Below are positions 42,251 to 51,482 of a DNA stretch of 64,000 nucleotides, in pieces. Position 1 is the stretch's first letter. Every line of letters begins with the position of its first letter. Under the pieces are notes generated by a model. It did no database searches. It was not told the origin of the DNA and was given only the letters and a program-made list of their open reading frames with translations. The DNA is taken from assembly GCF_013044135.1 (NCBI RefSeq), contig NZ_JABEPP010000003.1, forward strand, positions 124,001-188,000, written 5' to 3'. The position numbers and the translations under genes are program-made. The DNA is from Enterovirga aerilata (GTDB taxonomy: Bacteria > Pseudomonadota > Alphaproteobacteria > Rhizobiales > Beijerinckiaceae).

Positions 42251-43543
42251 ATGGTCGACATCGCCACACGGGTCTACAACCATAGCTGGAAGATCGACCC
42301 GATCATCCGCTCGGTCCTGGACACCGACTTCTACAAGCTTCTGATGGCGCAGACGATCTTCCGCCGCCATCGGGACGTCGCCGTCACGTTCGGGATCCAG
42401 AACCGCACCACGCGCGTCCGGCTCGCCGACTACATCGATATCGGCGAGCTGCGCGAGCAGCTCGACCATGTGCGCACGCTGCGGCTGTCGCGCGGCGAAT
42501 CCACCTGGCTGCGCGGCAACACCTTCTACGGCAAGCGGCAGATGTTCTCGCCGGACTTCGTGGCCTGGCTCGAGAGCTTCCGGTACCCCGACTACGAGCT
42601 CGAGCGCGTCGACGGCCAGTACGAGCTCACCTTCCACGGGCCCTGGATCGAGACGACGATGTGGGAGATCCCCTCGCTCGCGATCCTGAACGAGCTGCGC
42701 TCGCGCGGCGTCACGAAGGGCATGGGCAAATTCGAGCTCCAGGTGATGTATGCCCGCGCGATGACGCGGGTCTGGGAGAAGATCCAGCGCCTGAAAAATC
42801 TGCCGAACCTGTCCATCTCGGATTTCGGCACGCGGCGTCGGCACGGGTTCCTGTGGCAGGACTGGTGCGTGCAGGCCATGATCGAGGGGCTCGGACCCGC
42901 CTTCACGGGAACGTCGAACTGCCTCATCGCGCTCCGCCGCGAGGTGGAGGCGATCGGCACCAACGCCCACGAGCTGCCCATGGTCTATGCCGCGCTCGCC
43001 GACACGGATGCCGAGACGCTGCAGGCGCCCTACGACGTGCTCGCCGACTGGCAGGAGGACTATCAGGGCAACCTGCTCGTCATCCTGCCCGACACCTACG
43101 GCACCACGCGCTTTCTCAGGAACGCGCCCGAATGGGTGTCGTCCTGGACGGGCATCCGCGTCGATTCCAAGGACCCGTTCGAAGGCGGCGAGGAGGCGAT
43201 CGACTGGTGGCTCGCCCGCGGCGAGGATCCGATGAAGAAGCTCGTCATCTTCTCCGACGGGCTCGACATCGACCTGATCGAGCGGCTGCACCGCCATTTC
43301 CACGGCCGCGTCCGGCTCGGCTACGGCTGGGGCACGCTGCTCACCAACGACTTCCGCGGCCTCGTGCCCGACGGCAAGCTCGATCCGATCTCCATCGTCT
43401 GCAAGGTCGTGTCGGCGGACGGCCGGCCGACCGTGAAGCTGTCCGACAACCCCACCAAGGCCATGGGTCCGCGCTCGGAGGTCGAACGCTATCGGCGTCT
43501 CTTCGAGTTCGCGGAGCGTGCGCCGCAGCCGGTGCTCGTCTGA
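42251..43543 (+). CDS. pncB: Nicotinate phosphoribosyltransferase
   Basis: Joins nicotinate and PRPP, with ATP hydrolysis, to make nicotinate mononucleotide for NAD salvage. At 430 residues it is full length. [19 protein letters not shown] starts the N-terminal domain, [16 protein letters not shown] carries the His that is phosphorylated in this family, and [12 protein letters not shown] and [11 protein letters not shown] complete the PRPP region. ATG 42251 is taken as start because homology begins there. Its stop overlaps the start of pxpA (TGATG), implying coupled translation. Confidence 0.95.
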   Translation: MVDIATRVYNHSWKIDPIIRSVLDTDFYKLLMAQTIFRRHRDVAVTFGIQNRTTRVRLADYIDIGELREQLDHVRTLRLSRGESTWLRGNTFYGKRQMFSPDFVAWLESFRYPDYELERVDGQYELTFHGPWIETTMWEIPSLAILNELRSRGVTKGMGKFELQVMYARAMTRVWEKIQRLKNLPNLSISDFGTRRRHGFLWQDWCVQAMIEGLGPAFTGTSNCLIALRREVEAIGTNAHELPMVYAALADTDAETLQAPYDVLADWQEDYQGNLLVILPDTYGTTRFLRNAPEWVSSWTGIRVDSKDPFEGGEEAIDWWLARGEDPMKKLVIFSDGLDIDLIERLHRHFHGRVRLGYGWGTLLTNDFRGLVPDGKLDPISIVCKVVSADGRPTVKLSDNPTKAMGPRSEVERYRRLFEFAERAPQPVLV

Positions 43544-44307
43544 TGCAGGTCGATCTCAACTGCGACATGGGGGAGGGCTACGGCCGCTGGACCCTCGGCG
43601 ACGATGCCGCGATGCTGGACGTCGTCACCTCGGCCAACGTGGCCTGCGGCTATCACGCCGGGGACCCGAACATCATGGTGGAGACCGCGCGGCTCGCCAA
43701 GGAGCGCGGCGTCTCCGTCGGCGCCCATCCGGGCTTCAACGACCTCTGGGGCTTCGGGCGCCGCGTCATCCGGGGCGACACGATGGCCGAGATCGAGCGC
43801 ATGGTGGCCTACCAGATCGGCGCCATGCAGGCCTGCGCGGCGCTCGCCGGGCACAGGGTCACGCACGTCAAGGCGCATGGCTCCCTCGGGAACCTGACGA
43901 ACGAGGAGCCGGATTTCGCGCGCGCGATCGGGCGCGCGATCAAGGGCGTGGACCCCGCGCTCGTCTACGTGACGATGCCGGGCCTGCCGACGGAGCGGGC
44001 TGCGGAGGAACTCGGCCTCGAACAGGCGGCCGAGATCTTCGCCGACCGCGCCTACGAGGATGACGGCCAGCTGATGAGCCGCAAGAAGCCCGGCTCCGTC
44101 CTGCACGATGCCGACGAGGCCGCCCGCCGGGTGCTCGAGATGGTGCGCGAAGGCGTGATCCTCTGCGCCTCGGGCAAGCGCATCCCGGCGCGGATCGAGA
44201 CGATCTGCGTCCATGGCGATGGGCCGAATGCGGTCGCCATGGCGCGGCGCCTGCGCGCCGTGCTCGAGGCCGACGGGGTCAGAATCCGACCGTTCAAGAC
44301 TGCCTGA
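43543..44307 (+). CDS. pxpA: 5-Oxoprolinase subunit A, LamB/YcsF family
   Basis: A 254-residue protein of the family that forms the A subunit of ATP-dependent 5-oxoprolinase, cleaving pyroglutamate to glutamate. [20 protein letters not shown] is the classic N-terminus; VTSANVACGYHAGDP, VGAHPGFNDLWGFGRR, VKAHGSLGNL and ICVHGD complete it. No pxpB or pxpC lies beside it, so partner subunits, if any, are elsewhere. It is coupled to pncB by overlap. Confidence 0.92.
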   Translation: MQVDLNCDMGEGYGRWTLGDDAAMLDVVTSANVACGYHAGDPNIMVETARLAKERGVSVGAHPGFNDLWGFGRRVIRGDTMAEIERMVAYQIGAMQACAALAGHRVTHVKAHGSLGNLTNEEPDFARAIGRAIKGVDPALVYVTMPGLPTERAAEELGLEQAAEIFADRAYEDDGQLMSRKKPGSVLHDADEAARRVLEMVREGVILCASGKRIPARIETICVHGDGPNAVAMARRLRAVLEADGVRIRPFKTA

Positions 44308-44509
44308 TTTTCGCCTTCGCACGGCCACGCTGGGGTGCTGCGATGATCCTGCCCAAGGATGATCGACCTGACCCGGCAAGATCAGCCCGGTCATCCGAGC
44401 GTTGAGCTTGCGGACCCGCGTGCGACGTCTTCATACGGAGTGATTCGGTCGCGGGTTGCACCTGTCAAGCTTATCGTTCAAGAAGGGCCGGTGTAACAGG
44501 AGTACTCTC

Positions 44510-45349
44510 ATGCGCATGAGCCTGTGCGTGAGGGCGGCGGCCACGGTCGGACTAGCCCTCGCCGGATACATGGGGTCATCGGCGATCTCCTTCGGGATTG
44601 TCGGCGTGAGCTCGGCCGAAGCGGCGCAGTTCTACACCCGCAAGCGCGTGAACGGCGTCTGGATCACGGGCCGCTTCCCGAAGACGGGCGGCAGCGCCCA
44701 GGCCGCGCGCGGCCGGCGGGAGGTGCAGGCGAGATCCGTCCCGCGCGTCTCCGACGTCCCTGCCTCGGCCACGCTCGCGGCGCTGCCGGCGTCGGAGCCC
44801 AGGCGGGATCTGCCGCCCCTGCCGCCGCTCCCGCCTGTGCCGCTCGTCACGGGTACGCTCGCGGACCGCAAGCCCGCTCCCGCGCCGGCACCTGCCCTGC
44901 CGGATGTCGAGGCGGCGCTCGTCACGGCCGCCGTCGGACCCGTCGCCCCGGCCGACGACGTCGCGGTCGCGGCCGAGGAGCGTCCCATGAAGCTGCGCCG
45001 CGCCCTGGAGGCGCGTGCGGGCGAGCTCAAGGCGAAGAGCGAGGCCGCGCCGGCCCCGCCGGCGGCCCCGCCTGTCCCGGCCGCCGTGGCCGATGCGCCT
45101 GCAATCGCCTCGGCCGCCGCCTCCCGCGCCGAGGTTGCGACGGGCTCGCTGGCGGGCGGTCCGGTCCAGGCCGTCGCGGCTCCCGCATCCCCCGCTGCGG
45201 GCGGACGCACGCAGCTTCTGCCGCGCTCGGTCTCCTACGATTTCGAGACAGGCATCAAGACGACCGTGTTCGAAAGCTCCGTCGTGCGCGAGCCGTTCGA
45301 TCCCGCCGCCATGCGCGGCCTGATGACGGGCTCGGTCGCGGCTCGCTGA
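44510..45349 (+). CDS. Exported Pro/Ala-rich protein
   Basis: A 279-residue protein with a long signal peptide (MRMSLCVRAAATVGLALAGY onward, cleavage near AEAA at about 41). The mature N-terminus reads QFYTRKRVNGVWITGRFPK, followed by about 180 residues of low-complexity Ala/Pro/Val sequence (PPLPPLPPVPLV, PAPAPAPALP), and a conserved-looking end SYDFETGIKTTVFESSVV. It is probably periplasmic and largely disordered. ATG 44510 follows AGGAG. Function not recognised. Confidence 0.7.
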   Translation: MRMSLCVRAAATVGLALAGYMGSSAISFGIVGVSSAEAAQFYTRKRVNGVWITGRFPKTGGSAQAARGRREVQARSVPRVSDVPASATLAALPASEPRRDLPPLPPLPPVPLVTGTLADRKPAPAPAPALPDVEAALVTAAVGPVAPADDVAVAAEERPMKLRRALEARAGELKAKSEAAPAPPAAPPVPAAVADAPAIASAAASRAEVATGSLAGGPVQAVAAPASPAAGGRTQLLPRSVSYDFETGIKTTVFESSVVREPFDPAAMRGLMTGSVAAR

Positions 45350-45455
45350 AGACGCATCGCCCGGGAGCATCGGCCCGCTGTGGCCGGAATGCCGCAATCC
45401 TAGATCCGCGAAGCGCGGGCCTTGCGGCGGGAGCCTGCCGCGTGCTGATTGAGCG

Positions 45456-45635
45456 GGCTTTCGGTGCCTCGGCGACCCCGAGGTGAAACGGGAATGCGGT
45501 GCGGACCTTCACGGTCCAATGCCGCGGCTGCCCCCGCAACTGTAGGCGGAGAGCGTCGGTCCAACATGCCACTGGCCGCAAGGCCGGGAAGGCGGGCCGG
45601 CGCGATGATCCGCGAGCCAGGAGACCGGCCGGAAG
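45456..45635 (+). promoter_or_regulatory. Cobalamin riboswitch
   Basis: The adenosylcobalamin aptamer is recognisable from its conserved pieces in order: GGTGCC (45463), GAGGTGAAACGGGAATGCGG (from 45480), CCGCGGCTGCCCCCGCAACT (from 45522), GCCACTGG (45568) and the B12 box GAGCCAGGAGACC (45614-45626). It ends about 45 bases before the btuB start. High cobalamin should repress btuB-btuC-btuD, probably by hiding the ribosome site, as no terminator with a U run is seen. Confidence 0.95.
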
Positions 45636-45676
45636 CGTGACCCCGAACCTGCGGCGGTGGGCCGCGAGGAGACGTC

Positions 45677-47659
45677 ATGCTTCGTTCCGCACGCGGCGCA
45701 AGGCCGCTCTTTTCGTCATTCGTATCTCTCCTGGCGCTCGCCGCCCCCGCGTACGCACAGGACGCGGCAGACACGGTGCCGCTCCCCGACGTCGTGGTCA
45801 CGGCCGACCGGCGTCCGGAGCCGATCGGGCGGTCGGCCTCGGCGATCACGGTCGTCACGCGCGAGGAGCTCCAGAGCTTCAGCCCCACGAACCTCGTCGA
45901 CGCGCTCCGGAACGTGCCGGGCCTGGACGTATCGGATGCGGGCGGGCCCGGCTCCACGACCGTGGTCCGCCTGCGCGGCGCCAATACCGGCCAGACGCTG
46001 GTCCTGATCGACGGGATCCGGGTGAACGATCCGACCTCCGCGAGCGGCGAGTTCGACTTCTCCAACCTCTTGCCCACCGCCATCGAGCGCATCGAGGTGC
46101 TGCGCGGACCGCAGAGCGCGCTCTACGGATCGGACGCGATCGGCGGCGTGGTGAACATCATCACCAGGAGCGGCGGAGGGCAGCCGCGCTTCGAGGCCCG
46201 CACCGAGGGAGGCTCCTACGGGACCTTCTCGTCCAGCGCGACCGCCTCGGGCTCGGTCGGGCCGTGGTCCTATGCCTTCTCGGGCGGCGGGCAGACCACG
46301 AACGGCTTCTCCCGCTACGGCTACCGCATTCCGCAGCTCGAGCGCCGCTTCGGCAAGTTCGAGCCCGACGGCTTCACGCGCTGGGGCGGCTACGGCCGGC
46401 TCGGCTACGATGCCGGCGAAGGCGTCAGGCTGGAGATCGGAATGCTCTCCTTCCGCACCTTCGCGGAATACGATGCCGGCTCCTCGACGCTGCCGCGCAA
46501 CGTCGTCTTCAGCGGCAACAACCGCATCTTCCCCGACACCCCGGCGGAGACGACCCGCACGCTCACCCAGATCTGGGGCAGGGGAACCGCGGAGCAGGGG
46601 CCGCTCACGCATACGCTCCAGGTCTATGCGAACCAGACCGACCGCGAATTCCGCGACCTGACCTATCGGGCCAATCCCGTTCGGATCACGAGCGACGGGC
46701 TGACCGAGTTCCGCGGCGACCGGGTCGGGACGGAATACCAGGGCGATCTCAGGCTCCAGACCTTCGGCACGCTCACCTTCGGCGGCCGGGTCGAATCGGA
46801 GAAGGCCACGACCTTCTCGACCTCCTATGTCCCCGGCCCGACGATCCGGACCAGGACCCTCGAGGCGCAGCAGGACACCCGCTCGGTCTTCGCGCTCTAC
46901 CAGCTCCCGATCGGCGAGCGCGTCATCCTGTCGGCCGGCGGGCGGCACGACGAGGTGAACCGGCTCTCGTTCGACACCTGGCGCGCCACCGGCGCCTTCC
47001 TGATCCCGGAGACCGGCACGAAGCTCCGCGCCAGCGGCGGGACCGGCGGCAAGGCGCCGACGCTCTACCAGCTCTTCGAGCCGCGCTACGGCAATCCGGG
47101 TCTCTCGCCCGAGACCTCGATCGGCTGGGATGCCGGCATCGACCAGACGTTCTGGGACGGGCGGCTCGCCGTCGCGGCGACCGTGTTCGGCAACCGCTTC
47201 CAGAACATGATCGAGTTCGATTCGCCGACCTCGCGCTACTTCAACGTCTCGCGCGCGAAGACGTCGGGCGTCGAGCTCGAAGGCGCCCTGGTGCTGTGGC
47301 CCGAATTCCTCAAGCTCACGGGCGTCTACACCTATCTCGACGCGAAGGACGAGCGGACGAACCGGCGGCTGCAGCGGCGGCCACCGCATGTCGGACGGAT
47401 CGGGCTCGGCATCACGCCGCTGCCCGGCCTCCTCATCGAGCCCCGGGTCACGCTGGTCTCGGAGCGCTTCAGCGGCAACAACGAGACGCTGCCGCTGCAT
47501 CCCTATGCCCGGCTCGACATCTATGGCGAGTACAGGTTCGACGAGACCTGGAGGGTCTTCGGCCGGATCGAGAACGTCACCGATGCGCGCTACCAGGAAA
47601 TCCTGAACTACGGGACCACCGGCCGCGCCGTCTATGCCGGCCTCGGCGTGACGTGGTGA
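45677..47659 (+). CDS. btuB: TonB-dependent cobalamin outer-membrane receptor
   Basis: A 660-residue receptor with signal peptide (cleavage after AYAQ, residue 28), TonB box LPDVVVTA (about 36-43), plug domain (VVRLRGANTGQTLVLIDGIR, IERIEVLRGPQSALYGSDAI) and a beta-barrel ending in VYAGLGVTW with the terminal aromatic residue needed for membrane insertion. The riboswitch upstream and btuCD downstream support cobalamin as the ligand. Its stop overlaps btuC. Confidence 0.95.
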   Translation: MLRSARGARPLFSSFVSLLALAAPAYAQDAADTVPLPDVVVTADRRPEPIGRSASAITVVTREELQSFSPTNLVDALRNVPGLDVSDAGGPGSTTVVRLRGANTGQTLVLIDGIRVNDPTSASGEFDFSNLLPTAIERIEVLRGPQSALYGSDAIGGVVNIITRSGGGQPRFEARTEGGSYGTFSSSATASGSVGPWSYAFSGGGQTTNGFSRYGYRIPQLERRFGKFEPDGFTRWGGYGRLGYDAGEGVRLEIGMLSFRTFAEYDAGSSTLPRNVVFSGNNRIFPDTPAETTRTLTQIWGRGTAEQGPLTHTLQVYANQTDREFRDLTYRANPVRITSDGLTEFRGDRVGTEYQGDLRLQTFGTLTFGGRVESEKATTFSTSYVPGPTIRTRTLEAQQDTRSVFALYQLPIGERVILSAGGRHDEVNRLSFDTWRATGAFLIPETGTKLRASGGTGGKAPTLYQLFEPRYGNPGLSPETSIGWDAGIDQTFWDGRLAVAATVFGNRFQNMIEFDSPTSRYFNVSRAKTSGVELEGALVLWPEFLKLTGVYTYLDAKDERTNRRLQRRPPHVGRIGLGITPLPGLLIEPRVTLVSERFSGNNETLPLHPYARLDIYGEYRFDETWRVFGRIENVTDARYQEILNYGTTGRAVYAGLGVTW

Positions 47660-48693
47660 GCGGCGGACCGGGCGGACCGGGCGGGACGGCGGGCCGGCGG
47701 ATCGCGGTCGCGGCGCTTGCGGCGCTCGCGATCCTCCTCTTCCTCGTCTCGCTCGGCATCGGTCCCGTGAGGCTCTCGCCCGCCGCGGTCGCGGCGGCGC
47801 TCATCGGCCGCGGCGAGGAGACGGCGCTCGTCATCGTGCGCGAGATCAGGCTGCCGCGCGCCCTGCTCGCGGTCGCGATCGGCGGCATCCTCGGCCTCTG
47901 CGGCGCGGCCATGCAGGGGCTGCTGCGCAACCCGCTTGCGGCGCCCTCGCTCTTCGGCGCGCCGCAGGCCGCTGCCTTCGGGGCGGTCGCGACCCTGTCG
48001 CTCGGGCTCGCCGACGCGCTGTCCTTCGCGCTGCCGGTCGCCGGGATAGCGGGCGCCTTCCTGTCCGTGTTCCTGCTGATCGCGGTGGCGGGCCGCAATG
48101 CCGGGCTGACGCTCCTCATCCTGGCCGGTCTCGCCATCTCGAGCCTGGCGGGCGCCGCGACCGCGCTCGCCATGAACCTCGCGCCGAATCCCTTCGCGGC
48201 GCTCGAGATCGCGTTCTGGCTGCTCGGCTCCCTGGAGGACCGTTCCATGCGGCACGTCCTCATGGCGCTGCCCTTCATCCTGGCGGGCGGCGCGATCCTG
48301 TTCGCCAGCCGGGGCGCGTTCCGGGCCCTCACGCTCGGGGAGGAGGCCGCGCAGAGCCTCGGCGTGAACGTCGCCCGTCTCAGGCTTCTCGTGATCGCGG
48401 GCGTGGCGCTCGGCGTCGGCGCCTCCGTCGCGGTCGCGGGCACGATCGGCTTCATCGGGCTGGTCGCCCCCCATCTCGTGCGGCCGCTCGTGCGCTACGA
48501 CCCCGCGCGCCTGCTCGTTCCGGCTGCGCTGGCGGGATCGTGCCTCCTGACCGCGGCCGATATCGCCGTGCGGGTCATCCCGTCCACGACCGACATCAAG
48601 GTCGGGGTGCTGACCTCGCTGATCGGCGTGCCCTTCTTCCTGTACCTGATCCTGCGCGAGCGGCGCCGGCTCGGGGCGGGGCTCGCGGCATGA
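47656..48693 (+). CDS. btuC: Cobalamin ABC transporter permease (FecCD family)
   Basis: A 345-residue multi-span permease. Blocks are EIRLPRALLAVAIGGILGLC, GAAMQGLLRNPLAAPSLFG and TIGFIGLVAPHLVRPLVRYD, all diagnostic for BtuC/FecCD proteins, with about nine or ten membrane helices. Translation begins at GTG 47656, overlapping the btuB stop as GTGA. It forms the inner-membrane channel with the ATPase encoded next and the receptor at 50462. Confidence 0.94.
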   Translation: MSGGPGGPGGTAGRRIAVAALAALAILLFLVSLGIGPVRLSPAAVAAALIGRGEETALVIVREIRLPRALLAVAIGGILGLCGAAMQGLLRNPLAAPSLFGAPQAAAFGAVATLSLGLADALSFALPVAGIAGAFLSVFLLIAVAGRNAGLTLLILAGLAISSLAGAATALAMNLAPNPFAALEIAFWLLGSLEDRSMRHVLMALPFILAGGAILFASRGAFRALTLGEEAAQSLGVNVARLRLLVIAGVALGVGASVAVAGTIGFIGLVAPHLVRPLVRYDPARLLVPAALAGSCLLTAADIAVRVIPSTTDIKVGVLTSLIGVPFFLYLILRERRRLGAGLAA

Positions 48694-49460
48694 CGGCCGA
48701 TCTCCGCATCCGCGACCTGTCGGTCCGGCTCGGCGGGCGCCCCGTGCTGAGCGGGGTCTCGCTGGAGCTCCGTTCCGGCAGCTTCGTGGCCGTGGTCGGA
48801 CCGAACGGCGCGGGCAAGACCTCGCTCCTGCGCGCCATTGCCGGGCTCGTGCCCCATGCGGGCCTGATCGCGCTCGGCGCCGAGAATCTCGACCGGCTGT
48901 CGGCGCGCGCGCGCGCGCGCCGCATCGCCTATCTGCCGCAGGGGCACGAGATGCATTGGCCGCTGCCGGCGCGCGACGTGGTGGCGCTCGGCCGCTTCCC
49001 GCACGGCGCCGCCGATCCGGACCGCCTCGGGGAGGCGGACCGGGAGGCGGTCGCGGAGGCGATGCGGGTGACCGATACGGAGGCCTTCGCCGACCGTGCC
49101 GTGACCGAGCTGTCGGGCGGGGAGCGCGCGCGCGTCGCCCTCGCGCGCGTCTTCGCGGCGGGCGCGCCCGTGATCCTCGCCGACGAGCCGACGGCCGCGC
49201 TCGATCCTCGCCACCAGATCGACGTCATGTCCGCGCTGCGGGCGCGCGCGCGGTGCGGCACGCTCGTCATCGCGGTCACGCACGATCTCGGCCTCGCGGC
49301 CCGCCATGCCGACGCGGTCGCGGTGCTCGAGGCCGGACGCCTTGCCGCCGTCGGGCCGCCGGCGGAGGCGCTCGCGCCGGACTGCCTGCGCCGGGTCTTC
49401 GGGATCGAGGCCTTCATCGGCACCCATCAGGGCGCGCCGGTCCTGGTCCCTTGGTCGTGA
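48690..49460 (+). CDS. btuD: Cobalamin ABC transporter ATP-binding protein
   Basis: A 256-residue ATPase. Walker A is GPNGAGKTS (about residues 36-44), the signature is LSGGERARVALARV, and Walker B is VILADEPTAALD with switch His in VTHDLGLAARHAD. It starts with ATG 48690, overlapping the btuC stop. Its last 34 bases overlap the end of the convergent cobD gene. Confidence 0.94.
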   Translation: MTADLRIRDLSVRLGGRPVLSGVSLELRSGSFVAVVGPNGAGKTSLLRAIAGLVPHAGLIALGAENLDRLSARARARRIAYLPQGHEMHWPLPARDVVALGRFPHGAADPDRLGEADREAVAEAMRVTDTEAFADRAVTELSGGERARVALARVFAAGAPVILADEPTAALDPRHQIDVMSALRARARCGTLVIAVTHDLGLAARHADAVAVLEAGRLAAVGPPAEALAPDCLRRVFGIEAFIGTHQGAPVLVPWS

Positions 49461-50470
49461 TACGCGGCATCGATCTCGCGGAGCGCCGCCGAGAGGCCGT
49501 TGGCGAGCCGGACCGAGGCCGCCTCGTCCGGCGGCAGGCCGATGCGCAGCAGCGTCGGGGACCAGAGGAAGCGGCGCGTCCAGATGCGGCGGGAGGCGAG
49601 CGCCTCGTGCAGGCGGCCGGCCCGCGGATGCTCCACGAGGCGGAACAGGCTGGTTCCGCCGGCCACCTCCAGGCCCGCCGCGGCGAGGAGCGCATCGAGC
49701 TTCTCCGCCTCGCTCGCGAGCCGGCCCCGCATGGCGGCGGCCCAGGCGGTATCGGCGAGGGCCGCGGTCCCGACCGCGATGGCCGGCCCGGAGACCGGCC
49801 AGAGCCCGAGTGCCCGCGCGACCTTCTCGGCGATCGACGGCTGCGCGATGGCGAAGCCGAGGCGGAGTCCGGCGAGGCCGTAGAACTTGCCGAAGGAGCG
49901 CAGCACCAGGATCGGCAGCTCGCCGCAATCGCGGACGACGCTGCAGCCGGGCTCGACATCGGCGAAGGACTCGTCGACCACCAGCCAGGTGCCGTGCCGG
50001 CGGCAATTCGCGGCCGCGGCCAGGATCTCGGCCCGGCCGGCGACCCGTCCGTCGGGATTGTTCGGGTTCACGACGACGACGTGCCGGCCGCCATCTCCGG
50101 CTTCGGCGAGCGAGCGGACCTGCTCCACCTCGAAGCCGTGGCCGCGCCAGACCGTCTCGTGCTCCGTATAGGTCGGTCCGACGATCGCGACCGGGCGGCG
50201 CGGCGCGAGGCAGGGCAGCCACTGGATGATGGTCTGGGTCCCGGGCGCGGCCGCGATCACGGCCTTCGGCGGCACGCCATAGGCGGTGCGGGCGGCGGCG
50301 ATCAGATGGGCGAGGTCGGAGCCGGAGGGGAGGCGTTCCCAGCCCGTGCGGCGGAGCTCGTCCGGCACCGGCCAGGGATGCGGGTTGATCCCGGTCGAGA
50401 GGTCGAGCCAGGCAGCATCGCTGCCGCCGAACCGCGAAGCCGCCTCGCCGAGGTCGCCGCCATGCTGCAT
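49427..50470 (-). CDS. cobD: L-threonine-O-3-phosphate decarboxylase (CobD; CobC in alphaproteobacterial naming)
   Basis: A 347-residue PLP enzyme that makes (R)-1-amino-2-propanol phosphate for the cobalamin side chain. The N-terminus HGGDLGEAASRFGG and LDLSTGINPHPWPVP is characteristic. The PLP-lysine is in RSFGKFYGLAGLRLGFA (about residues 191-207), and NPNNPDG and DESFADVEPG are fold marks. It lies on the strand opposite the btu genes, overlapping btuD at its 3' end and btuF at its 5' end (9 bases). It works just before CbiB, encoded at 51483. Confidence 0.93.
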   Translation of the reverse strand: MQHGGDLGEAASRFGGSDAAWLDLSTGINPHPWPVPDELRRTGWERLPSGSDLAHLIAAARTAYGVPPKAVIAAAPGTQTIIQWLPCLAPRRPVAIVGPTYTEHETVWRGHGFEVEQVRSLAEAGDGGRHVVVVNPNNPDGRVAGRAEILAAAANCRRHGTWLVVDESFADVEPGCSVVRDCGELPILVLRSFGKFYGLAGLRLGFAIAQPSIAEKVARALGLWPVSGPAIAVGTAALADTAWAAAMRGRLASEAEKLDALLAAAGLEVAGGTSLFRLVEHPRAGRLHEALASRRIWTRRFLWSPTLLRIGLPPDEAASVRLANGLSAALREIDAAYHDQGTRTGAP

Positions 50471-51373
50471 CGCCGATCCCTCCCGAAAACCCCTCGGCCA
50501 ATCCTGGAATCGATCGGCGCAGCGGCCCTGAGATGGGCCGCGAAGGCGGCGAGAACGGGGCTGGCCGCCGGGCTATTTGCCGCCGCGGCCTCTCCCCTCG
50601 CCGCCGCGCCGGAGCGCCCTCGCGTCGTCTCCATCAATCTGTGCACGGACCAGCTCCTGCTCTCGCTCGCCGATCCCGACCAGATCCTCGGGCTCAGCCC
50701 CTTCGTGCGCGATCCGCGCCGGTCCTGGGTGCGCGACGCGGCGGCCCGGTTCCCGATCCTGTCGGGTACGGCCGAGGAGGTGCTGGTGCTGAAGCCCGAC
50801 CTCGTCCTGGCCGGCCGCTTCACCCGCCGCGCCACGCGCGAGCTGCTGAAGGCGCATGGGGTCGAGGTGATCGAGTTCGAGGCCGCGACCTCGGTGGCCC
50901 AGGTGGTCGACCAGGTCCGGCGCGCCGGGGCGCTGCTCGGCCAGCCCGGTCGCGCCGAGGCCCGCATCGCCGAGATCGAGGCGGCCGCGGCCCGGGCCCG
51001 CGCGGCGGCGCTCGTGCGCCCCGTCACCGTGCTGCCGCTGCAGCGGCGCGGCTGGATCTCCGGGCGCGAGACGCTGATGACGTCCTTTCTCGAGACGGTC
51101 GGGCTGCGCAACGCAGGCGGGGCGCTCGGACCCCATGGCGGGCTCGCGCGCCTGGAGGAGATCGTGGCGCTCCGGGCCGACATGCTCCTCGTGTCGCGCA
51201 GCGAGACCGCGGCCGAGGACCAGGGGAGCGCGCTCCTCCATCACCCCGCGCTGAAGGGGCGATATCCGCCGGAACGGCGCCTCGTCCTGCCCGAGCAGAT
51301 GACCGTCTGCGGCGGCCCGGAGATCGCCGCCGCCCTCGACCGTCTCGCGGCGGAGATCGAGCGGCTCCGCTAG
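50462..51373 (+). CDS. btuF: Cobalamin-type ABC transporter substrate-binding protein (BtuF-like)
   Basis: A 303-residue receptor of the helical-backbone class. The N-terminal 50 residues include a basic start (MLHRRSLPK) and a hydrophobic export signal ending near PLAAAPE. The mature part has RVVSINLCTDQLLLSLADPD, VLVLKPDLVLAGRFTRR and RRGWISGRETLMTSFLE. ATG 50462 follows GAGG at eight bases and overlaps the start of divergent cobD. It is the missing periplasmic partner of BtuCD. Cobinamide or other corrinoids are possible ligands. Confidence 0.88.
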   Translation: MLHRRSLPKTPRPILESIGAAALRWAAKAARTGLAAGLFAAAASPLAAAPERPRVVSINLCTDQLLLSLADPDQILGLSPFVRDPRRSWVRDAAARFPILSGTAEEVLVLKPDLVLAGRFTRRATRELLKAHGVEVIEFEAATSVAQVVDQVRRAGALLGQPGRAEARIAEIEAAAARARAAALVRPVTVLPLQRRGWISGRETLMTSFLETVGLRNAGGALGPHGGLARLEEIVALRADMLLVSRSETAAEDQGSALLHHPALKGRYPPERRLVLPEQMTVCGGPEIAAALDRLAAEIERLR

Positions 51374-51482
51374 CGCCCCGCCCGGCCGCATGGGATCATG
51401 CGGCCCGGCAGATTCGCGCGATCAAGAAGCTGGGCATGATCTCATCGCGGACCCGGTTCCCGCTTCCGCGGACCCTGTGCTG

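Noticed and set aside
48900-48920. GC-dinucleotide run inside btuD
   Set aside because: It encodes an ordinary Ala/Arg stretch in frame. It is a possible slippage site, but there is no sign of a frameshift.
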